A stretch of DNA of 7,911 nucleotides from Dehalococcoidia bacterium (GTDB lineage: Bacteria > Chloroflexota > Dehalococcoidia > Dehalococcoidales > G020351185): the NCBI GenBank assembly GCA_030635945.1, contig DAOVXW010000023.1, positions 1 to 7,911 of the forward strand, written 5' to 3'. The notes under the pieces were generated by a model that was not told the DNA's origin, made no database searches, and saw only the letters and a program-made list of their open reading frames with translations. Shown here one piece after another: positions 1 through 5,580 of this stretch. Within the stretch, counting starts at the first letter, position 1, and each line of letters opens with the position of its first letter. Made by a program: the position numbers and the translations under genes.

Positions 1-1444
1 CTCCCTTTCGGCGCAGTTCCGACTTCAGGATTTCATGTTTTAAATTTAACTGCTTTTCGCTGTCCATAGCTACCCACTGGAAGGGGGTATGGGGTTTGGG
101 TACGAAAGTGGACACACTGATCCTTATCTGGGGCCTTCTCCGCGGCGTTTTTTTACACAGCGCATGTATTTTGTTCACCAGACGGGCAATGCTTCGTATG
201 TCGTCTTCCGCTTCCGTGGGCAGCCCGAGCATAAAGTAGAGCTTCAGGTTCTGCCAGCCCCTCTCGAAGGCAGCCGACGCAATGGCTAGAAGTTCTTCCT
301 CCGGGATGTACTTATTGATTACCCGCTGCAACCGCTGGCTACCGGCTTCGGGGGCGAATGTAAGCCCTGTCTTTCTGCGAGACGATAGTGAATCTATCAG
401 TTTTACCGAGTCATGGCTGATGCGCAGGCTGGGCAGTGATACAGCCAGGTTTTGCCTACCGTAACAGCAGGTTATATCGGTTACCAGTTCATCAATAGCA
501 CTGTAATCACTGGTGCTCAGTGATACCAGTGAGACTTCGTCATAACCGCAGTTTGTGATAAGCCCGTCTACAGCTTTTAGTATTTCCTCTCTTGGGCGCT
601 GGCGCACCGGTCTGTATATGATGCCAGCATTACAGAAACGGCATCCCCGGCTACACCCCCGGCTGATTTCTATCGCCCCCCGGTCGTGAACTACCTCTAT
701 ATATGGTACTACCGGCTTGGTTACCGGCGGAGGCAGTTTGGGGACTATCTGCCGTTTTATTTGCGGGCTGGCTTCGGCGGTAGTGGGCGAAATACTCTTG
801 AAAAGACCATCCGGCTGATACTCCACTTGGTACAGGCTGGGCACGTATATGCCGGGAATTGCCGCCACTCGGTGCAGCAGTTCCTTTCTTGAAGCCTTCT
901 TGTCTTTCCAACCGCGGAAGCAGGCAACAAGCTCCGGCAGCAGCTCTTCCGCCTCCCCGATGACGAAAAAATCAATAAAGTCTGACATCGGCTCCGGATT
1001 AAGGGCACAGCTGCCGCCGGCAATTATTATCGGGTGGCTGTCGTCTCTTCCGCTGGCGAGCACCGGAATCTGTGACAGGTGCAGCATATTCAGCACGTTG
1101 GTGAAAGTGAGCTCATAACCCAGCGAGAAGCCGATAATATCAAATTCATTAAGAGGATGACTGCTTTCCAGACTGAGCAGAGGTATCCCGGCCGCCTCTA
1201 TAGCGGCTGCCATATCCGGCCAGGGAGCAAATACCCTTTCAGCGAGGACGCCCGGCTGGCCGTTCAATATGTCATAGAGGATACCCAGAGCCATATTGGA
1301 CATGCCGATTTCATAAGTGTCGGGGTAGCTGAGGGCTATCTTTATGTCTGCTTTATGCCAGTCTCCGGTGATGCTGTTCCATTCACCGCCGGTATAGCGG
1401 GCTGGCTTGGTGATATTAAATAATATGCTGTCGGGATAGGGCAA
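1..1444 (-). CDS. B12-binding-like radical SAM protein, TIGR03960 type (C-terminus cut by window edge)
   Basis: The minus-strand frame stays open from a TTG start at 1444 to the window edge, giving 481 codons without the natural end. The start is set by GGAGG at 1452-1456, seven bases upstream. Residues about 13-230 resemble the cobalamin-binding-like domain of this family ('KPARYTGGEWN', 'YPDTYEIGMSN', 'AERVFAPWPDM', 'EFDIIGFSLGYEL'); I see no DxHxxG cobalamin-ligand motif. The radical SAM core follows with 'EISRGCSRGCRFCNAG', a CxxxCxxC cluster at C264, C268 and C271, expected to bind the [4Fe-4S] cluster that cleaves S-adenosylmethionine. 'LTFAPEAGSQRL' and 'KLYFMLGLPTE' are further core segments. 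From memory the family is about 600 residues long, so roughly the last fifth is missing. The substrate is not known to me; in other genomes relatives often lie near a DUF2344 gene and ribosomal L21/L27 genes. It is divergent from the HIT gene. Family call is strong, function unassigned. Confidence 0.93.
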   Translation of the reverse strand, partial: MPYPDSILFNITKPARYTGGEWNSITGDWHKADIKIALSYPDTYEIGMSNMALGILYDILNGQPGVLAERVFAPWPDMAAAIEAAGIPLLSLESSHPLNEFDIIGFSLGYELTFTNVLNMLHLSQIPVLASGRDDSHPIIIAGGSCALNPEPMSDFIDFFVIGEAEELLPELVACFRGWKDKKASRKELLHRVAAIPGIYVPSLYQVEYQPDGLFKSISPTTAEASPQIKRQIVPKLPPPVTKPVVPYIEVVHDRGAIEISRGCSRGCRFCNAGIIYRPVRQRPREEILKAVDGLITNCGYDEVSLVSLSTSDYSAIDELVTDITCCYGRQNLAVSLPSLRISHDSVKLIDSLSSRRKTGLTFAPEAGSQRLQRVINKYIPEEELLAIASAAFERGWQNLKLYFMLGLPTEAEDDIRSIARLVNKIHALCKKTPRRRPQIRISVSTFVPKPHTPFQWVAMDSEKQLNLKHEILKSELRRKG

Positions 1445-1463
1445 ATAACTTCCTCCAGGCTAT

Positions 1464-1493
1464 AGTATACCCGTCTTTTTGAGTTATGAGCAA
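1464..1493 (-). promoter_or_regulatory. Candidate promoter of the radical SAM gene
   Basis: On the minus strand TTGCTC (1493-1488) and TATACT (1469-1464) are separated by 18 bases. The -10 box matches the consensus at five of six positions; the -35 box is weak at three of six. Transcription would begin near 1457, leaving a short leader that still contains the GGAGG ribosome site. Predicted from sequence only. Confidence 0.45.
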
Positions 1494-1503
1494 CGTTTTC
1501 CCT

Positions 1504-1540
1504 TTGACGTTTAGCCTTTGAGTGATTAAAATAATATAAT
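1504..1540 (+). promoter_or_regulatory. Candidate promoter of the HIT/ABC operon
   Basis: TTGACG (1504-1509) is followed after exactly 17 bases by TAAAAT (1527-1532), a good sigma70-type pair. A perfect TATAAT also sits at 1535-1540 but has no good -35 partner at the right distance. Transcription would start 15-25 bases before the HIT start codon. This is the only strong promoter seen ahead of the four plus-strand genes 1560-3972. Confidence 0.6.
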
Positions 1541-1559
1541 AAACGAAAAGAGAGTTGAA

Positions 1560-2042
1560 ATGGACTACCTCTGGGCGCCGTGGCGCATCGAGTATATTAA
1601 AAAGGCAAAGGATGAAGAAGAAGAGGGTTGTATTTTATGCAGCAAACCGTCAGAGAAAGACGACGCCTCTAATCTGATACTTTACCGGGGGCGGCATTGT
1701 TTTATTATTATGAACAGCTATCCGTATAACTCTGGTCATCTGATGGTAGCCCCCTACCGCCACGTAGCAAATCTGGAGGATTTGAATGACGAAGAACGCA
1801 ACGAACAGTTCGAGGTGGTCAGCCGTAGCGTCGCCATACTAAAGCGGGTAATTAAAGCCGAAGGGTTTAATATAGGGATGAACCTAGGGCGAATAGCCGG
1901 CGCCGGCATTGATAAACATATCCACACCCATGTCGTACCCCGCTGGGCGGGGGATACCAACTTTATGCCGGTGACAGGTGATATAAAAGTGGTGAACGAA
2001 GCGCTTAAAGATACCTACAAAAAGCTGGTGAGTGAATTCTAG
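1560..2042 (+). CDS. HIT family protein (Ap4A phosphorylase/hydrolase-like)
   Basis: A 160-residue cytosolic histidine-triad protein. The HIT motif is H120-I-H122-T-H124-V-V followed by P127-R128-W129; by analogy with other HIT proteins the middle histidine H122 is the nucleophile that attacks the alpha-phosphate of a nucleotide substrate. The N-terminal 'LWAPWR', 'NSYPYNSGHLMVAPYRHV' and 'AGAGIDKH' segments and the PRW extension are typical of the branch containing actinobacterial Ap4A phosphorylase (Rv2613c-like). C24 and C27 (CILC), with H68 and H120, could form the zinc site known in some HIT proteins. Substrates are therefore likely diadenosine polyphosphates or nucleoside monophosphate adducts, but phosphorylase versus hydrolase cannot be settled from sequence. 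A modest purine-rich site (AGAGAG near 1549) precedes the ATG. Its stop lies 23 bases before the PLDc_N gene, so it is probably the first gene of that operon. Length is normal. Confidence 0.95.
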   Translation: MDYLWAPWRIEYIKKAKDEEEEGCILCSKPSEKDDASNLILYRGRHCFIIMNSYPYNSGHLMVAPYRHVANLEDLNDEERNEQFEVVSRSVAILKRVIKAEGFNIGMNLGRIAGAGIDKHIHTHVVPRWAGDTNFMPVTGDIKVVNEALKDTYKKLVSEF

Positions 2043-2065
2043 ATTAAAAAAGGAACCAGAATATT

Positions 2066-2272
2066 ATGGATAACCTTGATACTTTTACGGAAATACTGCC
2101 TTTTTTTATACCACTGCTGATTCTTCAGCTTGCTTTGATGATTGTAGCCCTCGTTGACCTTATCAAGCGTCAGCGGGTCAGGGGCGACAATAAGGTGCTC
2201 TGGGCATTAGTTATCGTACTGGTTAATATTATCGGGCCCGTCGTTTATCTTATTTTCGGACGGGAGGAATAG
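2066..2272 (+). CDS. PLDc_N-domain small membrane protein (YxlE-like)
   Basis: A 68-residue protein with two transmembrane helices (about residues 10-32 and 44-63) joined by a short basic loop (KRQRVRGDNK). The pattern 'ALVDLIKR ... LWALVIVLVNIIGPVVYLIFGR' is characteristic of the PLDc_N domain, the membrane segment found at the N-terminus of cardiolipin synthases and also as stand-alone small proteins. No catalytic HKD motif is present, so it is not itself a phospholipase. AGGAA at 2051-2055 serves the ATG. It is followed after six bases by an ABC ATPase gene, whose ribosome site GGAGG lies inside the end of this gene. In Bacillus subtilis the stand-alone homologue YxlE sits directly before the ABC genes yxlF and yxlG and acts as a negative regulator of SigY. 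A modulatory or accessory role for the transporter here is inference. Confidence 0.85.
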   Translation: MDNLDTFTEILPFFIPLLILQLALMIVALVDLIKRQRVRGDNKVLWALVIVLVNIIGPVVYLIFGREE

Positions 2273-2278
2273 TAATAA

Positions 2279-3220
2279 TTGGAAGCTATTAAATGCGAGG
2301 GACTGACCAAGCGTTATCGTGATATCATCGCCCTTGACAACCTCGACCTGAGTGTTGAGGAGCACTCTATCTTCGGCTTTCTGGGCCCCAATGGTGCCGG
2401 TAAAACAACAACCATAAAGCTACTGGTTGGGCTGAGCGCTCCCTTAACGGGCAAAGCCTGGGTTGCCGGCCATGAGATTACCTCTGGGGCCATCGGATTA
2501 AGGAGCAAGATTGGCTATTTGCCTGAAGTGCCCGCATTTTATAATTGGATGACCGGGCTGGAGTTTTTGAGCTTTATCGGCGAACTGCACCACCTTTCAA
2601 AAGTGGAAACAAAGAAGCGCTGCGACGAGCTGCTGGAGCTCGTTGAATTAAAAGAGGCGGCAAAGCGCAGGATAGGCGGCTACTCGCGCGGTATGCGGCA
2701 GAGGCTGGGCATCGCCCAGGCAATTATAAACAAACCCGAAGTCCTTTTCCTCGATGAGCCGTGTTCGGCCCTTGACCCCATAGGCAGGCGGGAGGTGCTG
2801 GAACTTATAAAGCGCTTATCCGCTGGAGCTACTGTATTTATGTCAACTCATATATTGTCAGATGTAGAGAGGGTGTGTGACTCTGTCGGTATTATAGACC
2901 GGGGCAAACTGATTACAACTTCGTCGATGGAGGAGTTGCAGCGGAAATATGCCCGTTCCGTCTTTGAGCTAGAGTTCGAAGGAGACGCCGCTCCCCTGGT
3001 TGCCAGTCTCCGGGCCGTACCCTGGCTGGCTAAAGCGGAGCAGGTAGAGGTGAACGGCTCACTAACCCTTCGCATACAGGTGAGGGATATTAATACAGCC
3101 AAGAGGGAGCTGCCCGGCATTACTGCCGCCAGCGGCTTGACCTTGCTGCGATACGAGTTAACCCTGCCCAGTTTGGAGGATATCTTCGTTGAACTGATAG
3201 CCGGTGGGGGGAAGAGATGA
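2279..3220 (+). CDS. ABC transporter ATP-binding protein (ABC-2 type, DUF4162-like tail)
   Basis: A 313-residue cytosolic ATPase expected to power the permease encoded next. All nucleotide-binding motifs are present: Walker A 'GPNGAGKTT' (36-44), signature 'YSRGMRQR' (135-142, S136 and G138 being the key residues), Walker B 'VLFLDEP' (155-161, catalytic E160), D-loop 'SALD' (163-166) and switch H191. The Q-loop position reads 'YLPE' with glutamate (E83) instead of glutamine, which is common in this ABC-2 branch. Residues about 225-310 form a C-terminal extension ending 'LPSLEDIFVEL', like DUF4162 of export-type ATPases. The start is TTG at 2279, with GGAGG at 2263-2267, eleven bases upstream. 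The stop overlaps the permease start by four bases (ATGA), implying translational coupling. The substrate could be a peptide, drug, polysaccharide or lipid; the sequence does not tell. Confidence 0.97.
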   Translation: MEAIKCEGLTKRYRDIIALDNLDLSVEEHSIFGFLGPNGAGKTTTIKLLVGLSAPLTGKAWVAGHEITSGAIGLRSKIGYLPEVPAFYNWMTGLEFLSFIGELHHLSKVETKKRCDELLELVELKEAAKRRIGGYSRGMRQRLGIAQAIINKPEVLFLDEPCSALDPIGRREVLELIKRLSAGATVFMSTHILSDVERVCDSVGIIDRGKLITTSSMEELQRKYARSVFELEFEGDAAPLVASLRAVPWLAKAEQVEVNGSLTLRIQVRDINTAKRELPGITAASGLTLLRYELTLPSLEDIFVELIAGGGKR

Positions 3221-3972
3221 GCGGTCTGGGTGCCCTGATAAAGAAGGAACTAAAGGAACAGCTGAAGACATACAGGTTCCTCATAATAGCCATCGTCCTT
3301 CTCATTTTCGGGCTGATGACACCGTTGATGCTCAAGTATCTGCCCGAAATCCTCAAGATAGCCGGGGAAGATATAATAATTGATATACCGCCGGCTACGG
3401 CGGTGCAGGCGCTGACGGAATATGCCGATACAATTGCACAGATGGGTGTATTAATAGTGGTTCTGGTTACAATGGGGGCTATCTCGCGGGAGATTGACAA
3501 GGGTACAGCGGCAATGGTGCTGAGCAAACCGGTAAGCCGGGAAGCTTTTATATTAGCCAAGCTGTTTACCCTGAGCACCAGCTTTGTAGTAGCCCTTGTC
3601 TTGGCATCAATAGCCTGCTATGTCTATACAGTTATTCTTTTGGGTGAGGCTGACATTACGGCATTCATAGCCTTGAACGGTCTGTTGATATTGTTTTTTA
3701 TTGTTGCCATCTCGGTAACCTTGCTTTTATCCAGTGTATTTAAAAGCCAGCTTGCCGCCGGGGGGCTGGCGCTGGTTTTTTTCGTTGGGCAGGCGGTCAT
3801 AGCGAATCTTCCAAAAATCGGCGAATATATGCCGTCCGGGCTGGTAAGCTGGGGGACGGGGCTCCTTACCGGAGATACAGCCAGTGCCTGGGGCGCGGTG
3901 AGGATGAGCCTGGCGATAATTATTGCCTGCCTTTATCTGACCTGGCTGAGAATGCGCAACAAAGAGCTATAG
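3217..3972 (+). CDS. ABC-2 family transporter permease
   Basis: A 251-residue integral membrane protein with about six hydrophobic helices (roughly 20-42, 76-90, 115-142, 148-172, 176-196 and 226-244). After the short amphipathic N-terminus 'LIKKELKEQLKTYRF' typical of ABC-2 permeases comes an extracytoplasmic loop of about 30 residues. The segment 'GAISREIDKGTAAMVLSKPVSR' region (about 92-113) is the coupling helix that contacts the ATPase; its 'E..KGT...L..P.SR' pattern is diagnostic of the ABC-2/NosY-like group. With the ATPase at 2279 it probably forms an exporter, each half-site being a homodimer, since only one permease gene is present. The start codon overlaps the ATPase stop. No convincing terminator follows; the gene ends 37 bases from the convergent gene at 4010. 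Confidence 0.92.
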   Translation: MSGLGALIKKELKEQLKTYRFLIIAIVLLIFGLMTPLMLKYLPEILKIAGEDIIIDIPPATAVQALTEYADTIAQMGVLIVVLVTMGAISREIDKGTAAMVLSKPVSREAFILAKLFTLSTSFVVALVLASIACYVYTVILLGEADITAFIALNGLLILFFIVAISVTLLLSSVFKSQLAAGGLALVFFVGQAVIANLPKIGEYMPSGLVSWGTGLLTGDTASAWGAVRMSLAIIIACLYLTWLRMRNKEL

Positions 3973-4009
3973 CAGATAATCTTTTATCGTAGCTTGCAGA
4001 GATTGCGCT

Positions 4010-4534
4010 TCAGTTGAAATAGCTGTCAAGGGCAGTGTCTTCAATTTTTATATCATTCTCGTTCAGTAGAGTTGATAGTTCATCTTTCCATTGCTGTTTT
4101 GTAGTTTCGGCTTCCAGTAATAACTCATAGGCTTCACTAATCCACTCTGCATTGTTTCTTTCAATCCCCAGGCTCAGCTGAAAGACTGCCTGTAGAATTA
4201 GACGGCATTCGTTGCCCCATTTTTTTACTATATTTTCCAATACGTCAGGCGGTGTTGATTCATCGACATCAATTTGAATCTCCTCCATCCGGTCGAGCAG
4301 CCTGTTGAGCGCTTCTACCTTCTGGCTTTGGCTCATTACGACATAGAGTTCGGTTAGCGTATAATAGTCCTCAAGCCAATCGCTATGTGCCTGCGATACC
4401 GGCGCCATATTTTCAAGATAATTTGTGATTTCCTGCGTATCTATCCTCGGTCTTGATAAGATACCGAAAGCTATCGCTACAATAAAAACCAGAGCTACGA
4501 GTATTACAGAGTTCCGTGTCGCCTTTACATTCAT
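4010..4534 (-). CDS. Hypothetical membrane-anchored helical protein
   Basis: A 174-residue protein that I do not recognise. Residues about 9-27 form one hydrophobic helix (VILVALVFIVAIAFGIL) after a short basic N-terminus, which suggests an uncleaved anchor or signal anchor with the rest outside the membrane. There is no lipobox cysteine. The remaining 145 residues are rich in Glu, Leu, Asn and Gln and look mostly alpha-helical, with a Pro-Pro break near 'DESTPPDVLENIV' and two tryptophan-containing helices. Only C128-region 'NECRLIL' carries a cysteine, so disulfide bonding is unlikely. The ATG at 4534 has only a weak GGA nearby as ribosome site. It converges on the ABC permease and is divergent from the DUF5658-like gene. 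The open frame, plausible codon use and clear anchor support a real gene; no function can be assigned. Confidence 0.75.
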   Translation of the reverse strand: MNVKATRNSVILVALVFIVAIAFGILSRPRIDTQEITNYLENMAPVSQAHSDWLEDYYTLTELYVVMSQSQKVEALNRLLDRMEEIQIDVDESTPPDVLENIVKKWGNECRLILQAVFQLSLGIERNNAEWISEAYELLLEAETTKQQWKDELSTLLNENDIKIEDTALDSYFN

Positions 4535-4597
4535 TTAACTTCGTCCGGATGGGATAAAACAATTTTCTCACATTCTTTATGCTGTAAACAAGCTATA

Positions 4598-4619
4598 AAC
4601 CGGATATTATTACCCGGTT
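4598..4619. repeat. Inverted repeat AACCGG-N10-CCGGTT
   Basis: AACCGG (4598-4603) and CCGGTT (4614-4619) are perfect six-base arms around a ten-base AT-rich centre in the divergent intergenic region. It could be a dimeric regulator site or a hairpin in the leader of the minus-strand gene. A run of T is absent on both sides, so it is not a standard terminator. Six-base arms also occur by chance. Confidence 0.4.
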
Positions 4620-4638
4620 ATTAAGAATTGTGAGTTTT

Positions 4639-4655
4639 GGTTACGATATGTAACC
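4639..4655. promoter_or_regulatory. Perfect palindrome GGTTAC-N5-GTAACC, candidate operator
   Basis: GGTTACGATATGTAACC has two perfect six-base arms around GATAT. It ends exactly one base before the -35 box of the predicted promoter at 4656-4684, a position usual for a repressor or activator site. No regulator gene is nearby and I do not recognise the motif. Confidence 0.4.
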
Positions 4656-4684
4656 TTGAAACTTACCATAAGATTATCTAAAAT
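4656..4684 (+). promoter_or_regulatory. Candidate promoter of the DUF5658-like gene
   Basis: TTGAAA (4656-4661) and TAAAAT (4679-4684) are separated by exactly 17 bases, a good sigma70-type pair. Transcription would begin near 4691, giving a leader of about 38 bases that includes the GGAG ribosome site at 4712-4715. Confidence 0.6.
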
Positions 4685-4728
4685 GAAATTGTCTTTATAA
4701 GTCCAATCAGCGGAGAAATTGATCATCT

Positions 4729-5058
4729 ATGGCCGGCAGCATTATTTTATCGACTCAACAAATGAAATATGTGCTCTGTACCTTATTTTGGGCAATAGTT
4801 GCCGACGGCATGCTGAGCGAATTTATTGTTTCACGAAATCTGGGCCGGGAATGGAATCCGTTGCTTAAAACACTGATAGGCGGGGAGCAATTTATGTTGA
4901 TAAAGGTATGCGGCGCGTTGCTGGTAATGATTTTAATATGGAACATATACAGAAAGCGGCCGGGTATGGCTGCCATAAGCAGCCTGTGCTCCCTTGTTTT
5001 TTATACGGCAATTGTATACTGGAACCTGTTTACCCTGGCAGTATCAAGCACCTCATAA
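4729..5058 (+). CDS. DUF5658-like small membrane protein
   Basis: A 109-residue protein with about three to four transmembrane helices (roughly 13-34, 55-74 and 82-104). The central pattern, an Asp in the first helix (A-D-G-M-L-S), then 'RNLGREWNPLL' and a Lys in the next helix (LIKVCGALL), matches the D...T/S...G..E.NP...K layout that I associate with DUF5658, a widespread family without known function. An in-frame TGA at 4720-4722 fixes the start at or after this ATG. The GGAG at 4712-4715 is 13 bases away, rather far, so initiation may be modest. The gene has its own predicted promoter beside a palindrome, and it is divergent from the membrane-anchored gene at 4010. Being a real membrane protein gene is likely; the family name is from motif memory only. 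Confidence 0.65.
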   Translation: MAGSIILSTQQMKYVLCTLFWAIVADGMLSEFIVSRNLGREWNPLLKTLIGGEQFMLIKVCGALLVMILIWNIYRKRPGMAAISSLCSLVFYTAIVYWNLFTLAVSSTS

Positions 5059-5093
5059 TTGCCCCGGTATTGGTTTGCAGTAATTAAGCGATC

Positions 5094-5312
5094 TTACTTC
5101 TTTCCCTCCCCCAGCTCCTCCGTAATATCCTTTGCCATCTTCATAAACAGTTTCCTCAGCCTTTTCATAACATCTTCCGCAGCCTGTTCCCCGGCTAATC
5201 TTGCGCTTTCGGCGGCTTCTCTGGCGTCTGCTGCGGCTTTCTCAATCTCATCTAGGATGATGGGTAGAGGTGTATCCATAATCCCATGCTTGGCTTCATT
5301 TTCTTTTTCCAT
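5094..5312 (-). CDS. Hypothetical charged, Ala-rich helical small protein
   Basis: A 72-residue cytosolic protein that I do not recognise. The ATG at 5312 is preferred because GAAGGGGAG lies just upstream (about 5317-5325); an in-frame ATG at 5330 exists but lacks such a site and would place the ribosome site inside the coding sequence. After a polar start and a Pro-containing stretch (DTPLPIILDEIE), residues about 21-45 form an Ala/Glu/Arg-rich amphipathic helix (AADAREAAESARLAGEQAAEDV), followed by a more basic helix (KRLRKLFMKMAKDI) and a charged tail. There is no signal peptide or membrane segment. The composition suggests a coiled coil or a membrane-surface or partner-binding helix. It lies 75 bases downstream of tRNA-Glu on the same strand and could be read from the tRNA promoter or from a TATAAT at 5353-5358. 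The good ribosome site argues it is real. Confidence 0.62.
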   Translation of the reverse strand: MEKENEAKHGIMDTPLPIILDEIEKAAADAREAAESARLAGEQAAEDVMKRLRKLFMKMAKDITEELGEGKK

Positions 5313-5352
5313 ATTTCTCCCCTTCTTCATTCAATCGGATCAGTTTTTAAAG

Positions 5353-5358
5353 ATTATA
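5353..5358 (-). promoter_or_regulatory. Possible -10 box for the small helical protein gene
   Basis: A perfect TATAAT on the minus strand would start transcription near 5346, about 34 bases before the ATG at 5312. No -35 box lies at a standard distance: TTGAAA (5377-5372) leaves only 13 bases. The promoter is therefore uncertain, and read-through from the tRNA gene is an alternative. Confidence 0.3.
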
Positions 5359-5369
5359 TATCAGAATCT

Positions 5370-5387
5370 GGTTTCAACATTGTAACC
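5370..5387. repeat. Imperfect palindrome directly after tRNA-Glu
   Basis: On the minus strand GGTTACAATGTTGAAACC pairs as GGTT/AACC and CAA/TTG with one mismatch, and it begins immediately after the encoded CCA. It resembles the GGTTAC palindrome at 4639-4655. It may be a processing hairpin, a weak terminator without a T run, or a regulator site. Confidence 0.35.
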
Positions 5388-5463
5388 TGGCGCCCCCAAT
5401 GGAATTCGAATCCATGTTGCCGGCTTGAAAGGCCGGTGTCCTAGGCCTCTAGACGATGGGGGC
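5388..5463 (-). tRNA. tRNA-Glu (anticodon UUC)
   Basis: The minus strand gives a full cloverleaf of 73 bases plus an encoded CCA (5390-5388). The acceptor arms GCCCCCA (5463-5457) and TGGGGGC pair completely, with discriminator G at 5391. The anticodon stem CCGGC/GCCGG encloses the loop CTTTCAA, which places the TTC anticodon at 5429-5427. The T loop reads TTCGAAT within the stem ATGGA/TCCAT. It decodes GAA and GAG codons in translation; charged tRNA-Glu also feeds tetrapyrrole synthesis in bacteria that use the C5 pathway. No duplicated 3' end is visible in the window, so there is no sign that it served as an integration site here. Confidence 0.98.
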
Positions 5464-5471
5464 GTGGTTAG

Positions 5472-5501
5472 AGTATAGCAAAAAAAAGCCACTTTCCACA
5501 A
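5472..5501 (-). promoter_or_regulatory. Promoter of tRNA-Glu
   Basis: On the minus strand TTGTGG (5501-5496) and TATACT (5477-5472) are separated by 18 bases, including a run of eight T. The -10 box ends eight bases before the mature 5' end, so transcription would begin about at the tRNA start, with a leader of only a base or so. Confidence 0.6.
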
Positions 5502-5503
5502 TG

Positions 5504-5518
5504 TGCTTCTATGAAGCA
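5504..5518. repeat. Short hairpin TGCTTC-TAT-GAAGCA
   Basis: Six-base perfect arms with a three-base loop lie between the tRNA promoter and the VTT-domain gene. ATGAAGC is also repeated in tandem at 5511-5524. There is no T run after either strand's stem, so a terminator is not supported. Role unknown. Confidence 0.3.
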
Positions 5519-5580
5519 TGAAGCATTTAAGACAATATAAGCTGTGTATATTCCGCTATTATGCTACAATATCCAGAGAT

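Noticed and set aside
89..1423. Several plus-strand and short minus-strand open frames between 89 and 1423
   Set aside because: They are shadows of the radical SAM gene, whose long minus-strand frame carries all recognisable motifs and runs off the window edge.
3973..4009. Weak inverted repeat GATAA-TCTT-TTATC between the convergent genes as a terminator
   Set aside because: The arms are short and AT-only apart from one G-C pair, and no T run follows.
5059..5385. Plus-strand 108-residue Ser/Ala-rich open frame
   Set aside because: It is the complement of the small helical protein gene and has no ribosome site; the minus-strand frame has a strong one.
5388..5463. tRNA-Glu as an integration site for a mobile element
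   Set aside because: No integrase gene and no second copy of the tRNA 3' end could be found in the window.
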